DNA from: Shinella pollutisoli
Lineage (GTDB): Bacteria; Pseudomonadota; Alphaproteobacteria; Rhizobiales; Rhizobiaceae
NCBI RefSeq assembly: GCF_024609765.1
Contig: NZ_JANFDG010000002.1
Location: 62,001-126,000 of the forward strand
Direction of reading: 5' to 3'
DNA length: 64,000 bases
A program made the translations under genes and the position numbers. Below, piece after piece: positions 37,138 to 46,005 of the stretch. The notes beneath the pieces are model-generated. The model was not told the DNA's origin and searched no databases. It was given only the letters and a program-made list of their open reading frames with translations. Numbering within the stretch: position 1 is the first letter of the stretch; each line of letters starts with the position of its first letter.

Positions 37138-38642
37138 GCCGCGAACTCCCGCGCGCGGATGTGGTCGGCGACGCGCATCGCCTGGGCCGCGACGGTGAGA
37201 GCCGGGTTCACCGCGGCCGAGGTCGGCAGGAAGGAGGCGTCGACGACGAAGAGGTTGGGATGATCGAAGGCCCGGCACCAGACGTCGAGCGGGGCCTCCG
37301 CCGGGTCGGCGCCGATGCGCACCGTGCCACACTGATGCGAGGGCGTGCGTTTGTCGAAGGCGCGGGCGAGCACGACCGGGAAGCCGGCTGCCTTCAGCGC
37401 CTGCTTCAGCCTGGCGACGAGGTCGAGATGCGCCTGCCAGTTGGTGCGCGTCCATTTCATGACGATGCGGTCGCGGTCGACCGTGATGCGGCTTTCGGGA
37501 TGCGGCAGGTCCTCGCTCATGGCGTAGAAGTCGATCGTGCGCGCGGCGACCCGTTCCAGCAGCCATTCCGGCATCGACGGCATGTTGGCCTTGAGGATGC
37601 GGCCGGAGACGCGGCCGAGGAGCTGCACGTTGCCGAGCGGCGGGCCGCCGGCGCCGTCCGAGAGGTAGTAGTCGTTGAAGCCGAAGGTCTTCTGGTAGAC
37701 GGAATCGTTGCGGTAGAAGGGCGAGAGGCCGATCACCGCGCTCGAATTGTGGTTCATGAAGTTGCGGCCGACCTGGTCGGACGTGTTGGCGAGCCCCTTC
37801 GGGAAGGCTTCCGAGGCCGAGCGCAGCAGGATCGCCGCCGACATCACCGCGCCCGCCGACAGGATGGTGAGCTTGGGCGAGACGCTTTCGGCCGCGCCGT
37901 CGCGCCGGTAGTGGACCGTGGCGATGGTGCGGCCGTGCGGGGCGGTGGCAAGCCGGGTGACACGGCAGCCGGTCATGAGCCGCACGTTCGGGTGCTTCAG
38001 CGCCTCGGCGAGCGCGACGCTCTCGGCGTCCATCTTGCCGTCGTCGCAATTGGGATGCGCGTCCCACGGCGTCCGCGCCTTGGCGAGCCAGCGGTCGATG
38101 TCGACGCCGAGCGGCAGCGAATAGGGATGCAGGCCGTTTTCCTTCATCCGCGCGCGCACGCGGGCGATGGCCGGTTCGTCCGGCACCGGCGGGAAGGGAT
38201 AGGGGGCCGAATGCGGCGGTTCGGTCGGGTCCTCGCCGAGTGCGCCGCGCACGTTGTAGAAGCGCTCGGCCGCCGTGTACCAGGGCTCCAGCTCCTCGTA
38301 GGGGAAGGGCCAGGCGGGCGAGACGCCGTCGCGGTGGCGCATCTCCTCGAAATCCTCGCGGCGGTAGCGCACCAGCACCGCGCCGTAGAATTTCGAGTTG
38401 CCGCCGACATAGTAGTAGTTGCCGGGGTTGAAGGCGGTGCCGTCGGCTTCGTACCACATCTCCTTCGGGCGGAAATGGCCGCGCTGGAAGATCGCGCGCT
38501 GGTCGCGGTTCTCCGGCCGGTCGCCGATGTGGTCGCCCGCTTCCAGGATCAGGATCTTCGCGCCCGTCGGCGCGAGGCGCGCGGCCATGGTGGACCCGCC
38601 GATGCCCGAGCCGATGATGACGATGTCCGGTTCGTTGCTCAT
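37134..38642 (-). CDS. GMC family oxidoreductase in sugar operon
   Basis: The 502-residue FAD protein begins DIVIIGSGIGGSTMAARLA. It has the YYYVGGNSKFYGAVLVRYR substitution of the GMC signature and the closing HQCGTVRIG, VVDASFLPTSAAVNPALTV. It is a distinct subfamily from the GMC at 34.5 kb and closer to sugar-oxidising members (glucose/gluconate/glucoside dehydrogenase type). No twin-Arg signal is visible, so it is probably cytoplasmic. It lies directly after the ABC ATPase gene (seven bases) and overlaps the SDR gene by four bases. Together the pair may convert the imported sugar to a keto form, but this is inference. Confidence 0.87.
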   Translation of the reverse strand: MSNEPDIVIIGSGIGGSTMAARLAPTGAKILILEAGDHIGDRPENRDQRAIFQRGHFRPKEMWYEADGTAFNPGNYYYVGGNSKFYGAVLVRYRREDFEEMRHRDGVSPAWPFPYEELEPWYTAAERFYNVRGALGEDPTEPPHSAPYPFPPVPDEPAIARVRARMKENGLHPYSLPLGVDIDRWLAKARTPWDAHPNCDDGKMDAESVALAEALKHPNVRLMTGCRVTRLATAPHGRTIATVHYRRDGAAESVSPKLTILSAGAVMSAAILLRSASEAFPKGLANTSDQVGRNFMNHNSSAVIGLSPFYRNDSVYQKTFGFNDYYLSDGAGGPPLGNVQLLGRVSGRILKANMPSMPEWLLERVAARTIDFYAMSEDLPHPESRITVDRDRIVMKWTRTNWQAHLDLVARLKQALKAAGFPVVLARAFDKRTPSHQCGTVRIGADPAEAPLDVWCRAFDHPNLFVVDASFLPTSAAVNPALTVAAQAMRVADHIRAREFAA

Positions 38643-38649
38643 GGCGGTC

Positions 38650-39765
38650 TCAGGCGATGCGAAGCTGGCTCGCCGGGTCGAAGAACACGGCCTTGTCGAG
38701 GTTGAAGGCGAGGCGCGCGGTCTGGCCCGCGGTGATCGGCACGTCGGCGCGAAGCCGGGCGACGATCTCCTTGCCGCCGAGGTTGGTGACGGCGAAGGTG
38801 TCGGCGCCGGCGGGTTCGACCACCTCGATCAGGCAATCGCCCTCCGCCACGGTGCGGGCGTTGCGGTCGGCGCCGTCGGGGTCGGTGAGCGCCTCCGGGC
38901 GGATGCCGAAGATCACGTCCCTGCCGCGATAGGCGGAAAGGCCGGCGGGCGCGTGCGGCACGGAGAGGAGCAGCGGCTCGGCCTTCGGACGGGCGAGCGA
39001 GACGGCGAGGTTTCCGCCGTCCGCCTCGATCGTGCCCTTGAGCAGGTTCATCGCCGGCGAGCCCATGAAGTCGGCGACGAAGGTGTTGGCGGGGTTGTTG
39101 TAGATCTCGGCCGGCGAGCCGAACTGCTGCAGCACGCCGTCCTTCAAGACGGCGATCTTCGTCGCCAGCGTCATCGCCTCGATCTGGTCGTGCGTCACGT
39201 AGACGATGGTCGTCTTCATGCGCTGGTGCAGGCGCTTGATCTCCGTGCGCATGTCGACGCGCAGCTTGGCGTCGAGGTTGGAGAGCGGCTCGTCGAACAG
39301 GAAGAGCTTCGGGTCGCGCACGAGCGCCCGGCCCATGGCGACGCGCTGGCGCTGGCCGCCGGAGAGCTGGCCGGGCTTGCGGTCGAGGAGATGGCCGATC
39401 TGCAGCATGTCCGCCACCTGCCGGATCGCCTTGTCGCGCTCCTCCTTCGGCACGCCGCGGATCTCCATGCCGAAGGCGATGTTGCCGGCGACCGTCATGT
39501 TCGGATAGAGCGCGTAGGACTGGAAGACCATGGCGATGTCGCGCTTGGACGGGTGCAGGCCGGCGACCGAGCGGCCGTCGATGGCGATGTCGCCGGAGGT
39601 GATCGGCTCCAGCCCGGCGATGGTGTTGAGCAGCGTGGACTTGCCGCAGCCGGACGGGCCGACGAGCACGAGGAAGCCGCCCTCCTCGATCTCCAGGTTG
39701 ATGTCCTTCAGGATTTCGAGCGCACCGTAGGACTTGCGCAGGTTGCTGATCTTGAGGAACGACAT
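38650..39765 (-). CDS. Sugar ABC transporter ATP-binding protein, UgpC/MalK type
   Basis: The 371-residue ATPase has Walker A GPSGCGKST (about 37-45), signature LSGGQRQRVAMGRAL (about 134-148) and Walker B LFLFDEPLSNLDAKL. A C-terminal TOBE/OB domain (about 240-370, with VIFGIRPEALTDP) is typical of MalK/UgpC. Such C-terminal domains can mediate regulation by other proteins. It lies four bases from the permease gene and seven from the GMC gene. Confidence 0.92.
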   Translation of the reverse strand: MSFLKISNLRKSYGALEILKDINLEIEEGGFLVLVGPSGCGKSTLLNTIAGLEPITSGDIAIDGRSVAGLHPSKRDIAMVFQSYALYPNMTVAGNIAFGMEIRGVPKEERDKAIRQVADMLQIGHLLDRKPGQLSGGQRQRVAMGRALVRDPKLFLFDEPLSNLDAKLRVDMRTEIKRLHQRMKTTIVYVTHDQIEAMTLATKIAVLKDGVLQQFGSPAEIYNNPANTFVADFMGSPAMNLLKGTIEADGGNLAVSLARPKAEPLLLSVPHAPAGLSAYRGRDVIFGIRPEALTDPDGADRNARTVAEGDCLIEVVEPAGADTFAVTNLGGKEIVARLRADVPITAGQTARLAFNLDKAVFFDPASQLRIA

Positions 39766-39769
39766 GGGA

Positions 39770-40651
39770 CTATCCTTTCACGGCGCCGGACATCAGGCCG
39801 CGCACGAAATAGCGTCCGGAGACGATGTAGACGATGAGGGTGGGGAGGGCGGCGAGGATCGCGCCGGCGAAGTGGACGTTGTATTCCTTCACCCCCGTGG
39901 ACGAGGAGACGAGGTTGTTGAGCGCCACCGTCATCGGCGTCGTCGACGCGCCGGAGAAGGAGGCGCCGAACAGGAAGTCGTTCCAGATGTTGGTGAACTG
40001 CCAGATGACGGAGACGACGATGATCGGCCCGGAGGACGGCAGCAGGATGCGCCGGAAGATCTGGAAGAAGCCGGCGCCGTCGATCTGCGCGGCGCGCACC
40101 AGCTCGGTCGGGAAGTTCTCGTAGTAGTTGCGGAAATAGAGCGTCGTGAAGCCGATGCCGTAGACGACGTGGACGAGGATCAGGCCCCAGAGGGAACCGG
40201 CGAGCCCGATCCAGCCGAGGATGCGCGCCATCGGGATCAGCACGATCTGGAACGGGATGAAGCAGGAAAGCAGCAGCAGGCCGAAGAAGACATTCGAGCC
40301 CCTGAACTGCCACTTCGTCAGCACGTAGCCGTTCAGCGCACCGATGACGGTGGAGATCGCCACGGCCGGCACGACCATCAGGATCGAGTTGATGAAGAAG
40401 GGCTTGAGGCCCGTCGGCTGCACGCCGATCTGCGCCGTCGACCAGGCGGAAAGCCAGGGCTCGATCGTCCATTGCCGCGGCAGGTTCAGCATGCCGCCCT
40501 GGCGGATCTCGTCGAGCGGCTTCAGCGAGTTCACCACCATCACGTAGAGCGGCAGCAGGTAGTAGAACGCGAAGAGGATGAGGGCGGTGTAGATCAGCGC
40601 ACGCGTCAGCCGGCCGTGCGAGATGATGTTGTCGGGGCTTTGCGCGCTCAT
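39770..40651 (-). CDS. Sugar ABC transporter permease, MalG type
   Basis: The 293-residue membrane protein has six hydrophobic segments and the EAA loop TELVRAAQIDGAGFFQIFRR followed by ILLPSSGP (about 190-215), as in MalG/CUT1 permeases. It ends with SGRYFVRGLMSGAVKG, a common family tail. The ATG at 40649-40651 overlaps the partner permease stop by four bases. Confidence 0.92.
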   Translation of the reverse strand: MSAQSPDNIISHGRLTRALIYTALILFAFYYLLPLYVMVVNSLKPLDEIRQGGMLNLPRQWTIEPWLSAWSTAQIGVQPTGLKPFFINSILMVVPAVAISTVIGALNGYVLTKWQFRGSNVFFGLLLLSCFIPFQIVLIPMARILGWIGLAGSLWGLILVHVVYGIGFTTLYFRNYYENFPTELVRAAQIDGAGFFQIFRRILLPSSGPIIVVSVIWQFTNIWNDFLFGASFSGASTTPMTVALNNLVSSSTGVKEYNVHFAGAILAALPTLIVYIVSGRYFVRGLMSGAVKG

Positions 40652-41529
40652 CGGCCTTTGCCTCCGCGGATCTCGGAATAGAGGTAGGGGATGATGATCG
40701 AGAAGATCATCACCAGCATGATGATGGCCGACGAGGCGCCGATGCCCATCTGGTTGCGGGTGAAGGTGTAGGAATACATGAAGGTCGCCGGCAGCTCGGT
40801 CGCCTGGCCGGGACCGCCGCCAGTCAAGGCGACGACGAGGTCGTAGGCCTTGATGGCGAGGTGGGCGAGCACGACGAAGGCGGAGAGGAAGATCGGGCGC
40901 ATCAGCGGGATGATGATGCGGCGGTAAACGGTGACGGTGGAGGCGCCGTCGATCTGGGCGGCCTTGATGATCTCGTTGTCGACGCCGCGAAGGCCCGCGA
41001 GGAACATCGCCATGACGAAGCCGGAGGACTGCCAGACGGCGGCGATCACCACGCAGTAGATCGCGTAGTTGCGGTCCTTGATCCAGTTGAAGGAGAAGCT
41101 CTCCCAGCCCCACAGATGCATGGTGTTCTCGAGCCCGATGCCGGGGTCGAGGAACCATTTCCAGGCGGTGCCGGTAACGATGAAGGAGAGCGCCATCGGG
41201 TAGAGGTAGATCGGCCTCAGCACGCCTTCGGCGCGGATCTTCTGGTCGAGCAGGATCGCAAGCCCCAGCCCCAGCACCGAGCAGATGGCGATGTAGAGCG
41301 AGGCGAAGATCGCGAGGTTCGAGATCGCCCGCCACCAGTGCGGCAGTGCCCAGAGCTTCGAATAGTTGCTCAATCCCACGAAATTGTAGGAGGGCAGCAT
41401 CTTGCTGTCCGTCATCGACAGGAAGCCCGTATAGGCGATGAAGCCGTAGACGAAGACGAGCACGATGAGGAAACTGGGCGCCAGCACGAGCTTCGGAAGA
41501 AGCTCCTGCAACCGGCTTCGGCTATCCAT
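40648..41529 (-). CDS. Sugar ABC transporter permease, MalF type
   Basis: The 293-residue membrane protein has six hydrophobic segments and the EAA loop NEIIKAAQIDGASTVTVYRR with IIIPLMRP (about 190-215). The ATG at 41527-41529 is taken as start; a GTG four codons upstream is an alternative. A RIME-like repeat lies between it and the binding-protein gene upstream, within the same operon. Confidence 0.92.
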   Translation of the reverse strand: MDSRSRLQELLPKLVLAPSFLIVLVFVYGFIAYTGFLSMTDSKMLPSYNFVGLSNYSKLWALPHWWRAISNLAIFASLYIAICSVLGLGLAILLDQKIRAEGVLRPIYLYPMALSFIVTGTAWKWFLDPGIGLENTMHLWGWESFSFNWIKDRNYAIYCVVIAAVWQSSGFVMAMFLAGLRGVDNEIIKAAQIDGASTVTVYRRIIIPLMRPIFLSAFVVLAHLAIKAYDLVVALTGGGPGQATELPATFMYSYTFTRNQMGIGASSAIIMLVMIFSIIIPYLYSEIRGGKGR

Positions 41530-41572
41530 GGTCGTTACCACCGTTGAAATCTGGTTTTGGGCGGCGGGTACT

Positions 41573-41683
41573 GCCCCTCATCCGCCTGCGGGCACCTTCT
41601 CCCCGCAGGCGGGGAGAAGGAGATATGCCGCGCCCTCTCTGTTCCCTCTCCCCGCAAGCGGGGAGAGGGTTAGGGTGAGGGGC
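41573..41683. repeat. RIME-like palindromic repeat, copy 3
   Basis: It opens with GCCCCTCATCCGCCTGCGGG and ends with TTAGGGTGAGGGGC. Two inner hairpins, CTTCTCCCCGCAGGCGGGGAG and CTCTCCCCGCAAGCGGGGAGAG (each under its own arm), stand on either side of ATATGCCGCG. It lies inside an operon, between the binding-protein stop (41696) and the MalF-type permease start (41529), where it can stabilise the upstream message. Confidence 0.82.
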
Positions 41684-41695
41684 AAAGCCCTTCGC

Positions 41696-42946
41696 TTACT
41701 TTGCGGCCTCGACGGCGGCGGCCAGTTCCGTCACGGCTTCCTCGGAGGTGAGCTCGCCGTTGAAGTGACGGGTCACGACGTCGTAGATGGCGTTCTTGAC
41801 GGAGGCCGGGTTGGCGTGGCCGTGCGCCATGGAGCCGTAGAGCGAGCCATTGGTGTTGGCCTCGGCCAGGTCCTTGATCGCCTTCTTGCCGCAATCGTCG
41901 AAGTCGGTGTCCGGAACGTCGGTGCGTGCCGGCGCCGAGCCCTTGACCACGTTGAAGGCCGACTGGAAGACCGGGCTCTCGATGGCCGACGCCATCTTGA
42001 GCTGGGCCGGGACCTTGTCGTCGGCGACCTTGAACATCGCGAACTGGTCGGAGTTGAAGGTGACGGAGCCCTGCGTGCCGGGGAAGCGCATGCAGACGAA
42101 GTCCGCACCCGGCTTCTTGCCGGCCTTGATGAACTCGCCCTTCGCCCAGTCACCCATGAACTGCAGGCCGGCCTTGCCCTCGATCACCATGGCGGAGGCG
42201 AGGTTCCAGTCGCGGCCCGAGAAGTTGTCGTCGACGTAGGAGCGCAGCTTCGCCATGCGGTCGAAGGCCTCCTTCATCTGCGCGCCGCCGAGCGTTTCGG
42301 CGTCGAGGTCGATGAAGGCCTTCTTGTAGAAGTCGTTGCCGAAGGAGAGCACGACCGCGTCGAAGATCGTCGCGTCCTGCCAGGCCTGGCCGCCATGGGC
42401 GACGGGCGTGAGGCCCTGTTCCTTGAACTTGTCGAGAAGGGCGACGAGCTCGTCCCAGTTGGCCGGTTCCTTGCCGCCGGCCGCATCGAGCGCCGCCTTG
42501 TTGATCCAGACCCAGTTGGTGGAGTGGACGTTGACGGGCGCGGCGATCCAGTGGCCGTCATACTTGGAGAACTGCTGCAGCGCGGTCGGGATCACCTTGT
42601 CCCAGCCCTCCGCGGCAGCGACCTCGTCGAGGTTGCCGAGCGCGCCTTCCTTGGCCCAGTCGAGGATGTCGAAGCCGAGCATCTGCACGGCCGTCGGCGC
42701 GTTGCCGGCGGTCACACGGGCGCGCAGCACCGTCATCGCCTCCGTGCCGCCGCCGCCGGCGACCGGCATGTCGGTCCAGGAGATGCCCTTGGACTCGAGG
42801 TCCTTCTTGAGCACGTCGAGGGCCGCGGCCTCGCCGCCGGAGGTCCACCAGTGCAGGACCTCGACGCCTTCCTCCGCCTTGGCGGCAAGGCCGCCCATCG
42901 TCATCATCACCGCGGCGATCGCGGTCGTCGTCAGAAACTTGCGCAT
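41696..42946 (-). CDS. Sugar ABC transporter substrate-binding protein (CUT1 class)
   Basis: The 416-residue periplasmic protein has a signal peptide of about 24 residues ending GGLAAKAEE. The SBP_bac_1 fold begins [21 protein letters not shown] and has [29 protein letters not shown] and [10 protein letters not shown], typical of the glucose/oligosaccharide-binding type. The ATG at 42944-42946 has GGGAGG upstream. It is the first gene of a six-gene unit: binding protein, two permeases, ATPase, GMC, SDR. The promoter faces a LacI-family gene across a shared operator region. Confidence 0.92.
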   Translation of the reverse strand: MRKFLTTTAIAAVMMTMGGLAAKAEEGVEVLHWWTSGGEAAALDVLKKDLESKGISWTDMPVAGGGGTEAMTVLRARVTAGNAPTAVQMLGFDILDWAKEGALGNLDEVAAAEGWDKVIPTALQQFSKYDGHWIAAPVNVHSTNWVWINKAALDAAGGKEPANWDELVALLDKFKEQGLTPVAHGGQAWQDATIFDAVVLSFGNDFYKKAFIDLDAETLGGAQMKEAFDRMAKLRSYVDDNFSGRDWNLASAMVIEGKAGLQFMGDWAKGEFIKAGKKPGADFVCMRFPGTQGSVTFNSDQFAMFKVADDKVPAQLKMASAIESPVFQSAFNVVKGSAPARTDVPDTDFDDCGKKAIKDLAEANTNGSLYGSMAHGHANPASVKNAIYDVVTRHFNGELTSEEAVTELAAAVEAAK

Positions 42947-43050
42947 CGATATCCTCCCGTTTGCAAGTTCGAGGGCGGGGGCTCCCCCGCCGATGTCCCC
43001 GATGCCCCCCGGGCATCGGTATTCCGTTTTTCGGCTCAAAGCGCCATGTC

Positions 43051-43063
43051 AATTTAAAACGTT
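43051..43063. promoter_or_regulatory. LacI-type operator, proximal to sugar ABC operon
   Basis: AATTTAAAACGTT lies about 105-117 bases upstream of the binding-protein start. It is the exact reverse complement of the site at 43182-43194 and is centred on the ACGT step usual for LacI-family sites. Confidence 0.6.
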
Positions 43064-43181
43064 GCAAATTTGCAGAGTCAAGCCATTGCACGCTTGCCGG
43101 ATGGCAGGCTTCGCAATTGCGGAAAACCCGCGGGCATCCGGAGAATCCGGGATTTGCGGCCGGTTTGTGCGCCGCATGGAA

Positions 43182-43194
43182 AACGTTTTAAATT
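43182..43194. promoter_or_regulatory. LacI-type operator, proximal to the LacI gene
   Basis: AACGTTTTAAATT contains part of the perfect palindrome AAAACGTTTT (43180-43189), about 90 bases upstream of the regulator start. It pairs as an inverted copy with the site at 43051-43063. The centres are 124 bases apart, close to twelve helical turns, which would permit looping. Confidence 0.6.
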
Positions 43195-43276
43195 CTGTGC
43201 GGCGCAAGATTGCCGAAAAGGTGTCCGCCCGGTATGGTTCGGCCGATCGACTGCCGCCATCCGAAGAACCCTGCCC

Positions 43277-44329
43277 GTGTCCCGAAGCGAAAAGTCCGCC
43301 GACATCGAAACCGCCCGCAGCACCGTCAGAACGGCCAAGCCGACGCTGAAGACCATCGCGGAGCTGACCGGGCTTGCGATCACCACCGTCTCGCGGGCGC
43401 TCGGCAACGATCCGAGGATCTCCGAGACGACGCGCCGCCGCGTGCACGCAGTCGCCGCCGAGGTCGGCTACCTGCCCGACCGCGCCGCCCAGCGCCTCAA
43501 GACCGGCCGCACCAACGTGATCGCCGTGCTGCTCGACCCGCACGAGGAAATCCTCGGCTTCGGCACCTCGATCATGCATGGCCTCGCCCGCGCGCTGCAG
43601 GGTACGCCCTATCATCTCATCGTCACGCCGAACTTCCTCGACGGCAGCAATGTCGACGCGGCCAACTACATCATCCGCAACGGCATGGCCGACGGCCTCA
43701 TCTTCTCGCGCACCGAGCCCTTCGACCCGCGCGTGCGGCTGCTCAACGAAAATGGCTTTCCCTTCGTCACGCACGGGCGCACGGAATTCTCCACGCCGCA
43801 CGCCTATGTCGACTACGACAACGTCGCCTTCGCCTACGAGGCGACGAAGCGGCTGATCGCCAAGGGACGGCGCAAGGTGACGATCATCCTGCCGCCGAAG
43901 CGGCTCACCTTCCACCAGCACATGCTGCACGGCTTCATGACCGCCGTGCGCGAGGCGGGCGTCGCCTACGAGATCCCCGAGGGGCTCGACCTCGACTGCC
44001 CGGCCGACCAGATCCGCGACTACGTCCGCCGCCGCTCCGCCGGACCGGATGCGCCGGACGGCTTCGCCTGTCCCGGCGAGGTCTCGGCGCTCGCAACGAT
44101 CACCGGCATGAGCGACAACGGCTTGACGCTCGGCGCCGAATACGACATCGTCGCCAAGCAGACCTCGCGGCTGCTCACCCAGATCCAGCCCAAGGTCGAG
44201 ACGATCTACGAGGACCTGACGGCCGCGGGCGAGGCGATGGGCCGGCTGCTCCTGCGCCGCATCGCCGGCGAGCCGGCGGAGGGGCTGCATCTGATGCAGG
44301 CGCCGCAGATCGGGTTTGCGGCGGGGTGA
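43277..44329 (+). CDS. LacI family transcriptional regulator of the sugar ABC operon
   Basis: About 350 residues. The N-terminal HTH reads TLKTIAELTGLAITTVSRAL (about 18-37) followed by the hinge RRRVHAVAAEVGYLPDRAAQRLKTG. The C-terminal sugar-binding core starts NVIAVLLDPHEEIL. A GTG at 43277 is taken as start since no in-frame ATG lies close to the HTH; a much longer frame back to 43070 would run through the operator region. No strong ribosome-binding site is visible. It is divergent from the sugar ABC operon and probably represses both that operon and itself through the two inverted sites. Confidence 0.88.
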   Translation: MSRSEKSADIETARSTVRTAKPTLKTIAELTGLAITTVSRALGNDPRISETTRRRVHAVAAEVGYLPDRAAQRLKTGRTNVIAVLLDPHEEILGFGTSIMHGLARALQGTPYHLIVTPNFLDGSNVDAANYIIRNGMADGLIFSRTEPFDPRVRLLNENGFPFVTHGRTEFSTPHAYVDYDNVAFAYEATKRLIAKGRRKVTIILPPKRLTFHQHMLHGFMTAVREAGVAYEIPEGLDLDCPADQIRDYVRRRSAGPDAPDGFACPGEVSALATITGMSDNGLTLGAEYDIVAKQTSRLLTQIQPKVETIYEDLTAAGEAMGRLLLRRIAGEPAEGLHLMQAPQIGFAAG

Positions 44330-44336
44330 TGAAATA

Positions 44337-44488
44337 CCCCTCTCTGGCCTGCCGGCCATCTCCCCCTCAAGGGGGGAGATCGGATGGGGCAATGTTTCGC
44401 CCATCTCCAACGTCGCTATTGAAACGAAGAGCAAGCGCCTTGCCGATCTCCCCCCTTGAGGGGGAGATGGCCGGCAGGCCAGAGGGGG
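44337..44488. repeat. Long inverted repeat (palindromic intergenic element), copy 4
   Basis: A left arm of about 47 bases (44337-44383) opening CCCCTCTCTGGCCTGCCGGC is mirrored by a right arm (44441-44488) closing GCCGGCAGGCCAGAGGGG. Within the arms CTCCCCCTCAAGGGGGGAG forms a secondary hairpin. The centre is about 57 bases. It lies between two convergent genes and could terminate both. Sequence differs from the RIME-like copies but the architecture is the same. Confidence 0.82.
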
Positions 44489-44505
44489 GCGGATACGCCT
44501 GCTCA

Positions 44506-46005
44506 TCACCGTGCCCACCAATTCGTGCGCGCGCCGATATGCATGTTGAGCGTCTTCGTCTCCGTGTAGTCCTCCACCGCGTGGCGGCCGAGCTCGCGGC
44601 CGAGGCCGGACTGGCGGTAGCCGCCGAAGGGGAGCTCCGAGGCGCCGTCCATGAAGGTGTTCATCCAGACCGTGCCGGCGCGCACCTTGCGGCCGATCGT
44701 CAGGCAGGTGTCGAAGTCGCGGCTCCATACGCCGGCCGAAAGACCGTAGTCGATGGCGTTGGCGATGCGGATCGCCTCCTCGGTCGTCTCGAAGGTCAGC
44801 ACCGAAAGGACGGGGCCGAAGACCTCCTCGCGGGCGACCGCCATGTCGGACGTCACGCCGGAGAGGATCGTCGGCGCCATGAACTGGCCGAGGCCGAGAT
44901 CGAGCGCCTCGCCGCCGAGCGCCACGGATGCGCCGGCCTGCGAGGCGCCCGCCACGTAGCCGCCGATCTTTTCCAGATGCTGCGGCGTGATGATCGCGCC
45001 CACCTGCGTCGCCGGATCGAGCGGATCGCCGACCTTCACCTTGCGCGCCAGTTCCGCGATGCGGGCGGTGGCGTCGGCCGCGATGGATTTGTGCAGGATC
45101 AGCCGCGAGCCGGCATTGCAGCATTCGCCGGCATTGAAATAGGCGCCGAAGACGGCGGCGTCGACGAATTCGTCGAGGTTCGCGTCCGGGAAGACGATCT
45201 GCGGGTTCTTGCCGCCGAGCTCGAGCGAGACCTTCTTGAGCGTCTGCGCGGCGTTCGCCATGGTGAGGCGGCCGACGCCGGTCGAGCCCGTGAAGGAGAT
45301 CATGTCGACGTCCGGATGGGTCGTCATCACGCTTCCCACCTCCGGGCCGGTTCCGGTGAGGATGTTGACGACGCCGGCCGGCACGCCGGCCTCGAGCAGG
45401 ATCTCGCCGAGCACCAGCGTCGAGCCGGAGGTCAGTTCCGAGGGCTTCACGACGGTCGTGCAGCCGGCGGCGAGCGCGAAGGGCAGCTTCTGGCTGACGA
45501 TCAGGAAGGGGAAGTTCCAGGGCGTGATGATCGAGACGACGCCGATCGCCTCGCGCAGCACGACGCCGAGCGTGCCTTCGCCGAGCGTGTTGTAGCTCTC
45601 GCCGTGCAGGTCGCGGGCAAGTGCCGCCGCATAGCGCCAGATGTCGACGGCCCCGCCGAGCTCGCCCTTGGCCTGGGAGATCGGCTTGCCGCTCTCGATC
45701 GTGTCGAGGAAGGCGAGCTCGTCGGCGCGCGCAGCAATGAGGTCGGCGGCCCTGAGCAGGATGTTGGAGCGCTCCGCGCCGGTCATGTTCGGCCAGGGGC
45801 CGTCGTCGAAGGCTTTTCGCGCGGCGGCGATGGCGCGCTCGGCATCCGCCCTCGTGCCGGCCGGATAGCGGCTCACCACGCTGCCGTGGCCGGGCGCGAC
45901 GCGCTCGATGACGCCCGCGCCTTTCGTCCAGGCGCCGTCGATCAGCATGCGGAAATCGCGCGGCTTGTAGTCGGTCAGGGCCTTCGGTTTCACATGCGCG
46001 GTCAT
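44506..46005 (-). CDS. NAD(P)-dependent aldehyde dehydrogenase
   Basis: The 499-residue enzyme has the ALDH glutamate motif VSLELGGKNPQIVF (about 255-268) and the catalytic Cys in FNAGECCNAGSRLI (about 290-303). GSTGVGRLTMANAA and the closing FGGYRQSGLGRELG are also typical. It resembles betaine/phenylacetaldehyde-type dehydrogenases, whose names are not reliable guides to substrate. The ATG at 46003-46005 overlaps the stop of the crotonase gene. It is the last gene of the LacI-Gfo-CoA transferase-crotonase-ALDH unit and could oxidise an aldehyde released by an aldolase step. Confidence 0.92.
   Translation of the reverse strand: MTAHVKPKALTDYKPRDFRMLIDGAWTKGAGVIERVAPGHGSVVSRYPAGTRADAERAIAAARKAFDDGPWPNMTGAERSNILLRAADLIAARADELAFLDTIESGKPISQAKGELGGAVDIWRYAAALARDLHGESYNTLGEGTLGVVLREAIGVVSIITPWNFPFLIVSQKLPFALAAGCTTVVKPSELTSGSTLVLGEILLEAGVPAGVVNILTGTGPEVGSVMTTHPDVDMISFTGSTGVGRLTMANAAQTLKKVSLELGGKNPQIVFPDANLDEFVDAAVFGAYFNAGECCNAGSRLILHKSIAADATARIAELARKVKVGDPLDPATQVGAIITPQHLEKIGGYVAGASQAGASVALGGEALDLGLGQFMAPTILSGVTSDMAVAREEVFGPVLSVLTFETTEEAIRIANAIDYGLSAGVWSRDFDTCLTIGRKVRAGTVWMNTFMDGASELPFGGYRQSGLGRELGRHAVEDYTETKTLNMHIGARTNWWAR

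Larger units (their letters stand above)
42947..43276. promoter_or_regulatory. Divergent promoter region between sugar ABC operon and LacI gene
   Basis: This 330-base gap holds no gene. Its clearest content is two operator-like sites, at 43051-43063 and 43182-43194, which are exact reverse complements of each other. The region between them is AT-rich in two patches, as expected for divergent promoters. Confidence 0.6.

Noticed and set aside
43070-43276. N-terminal extension of the LacI regulator to an upstream ATG
   Set aside because: It would translate across the AT-rich operator region and add 69 residues not expected in the family, while the HTH begins just after the GTG at 43277.
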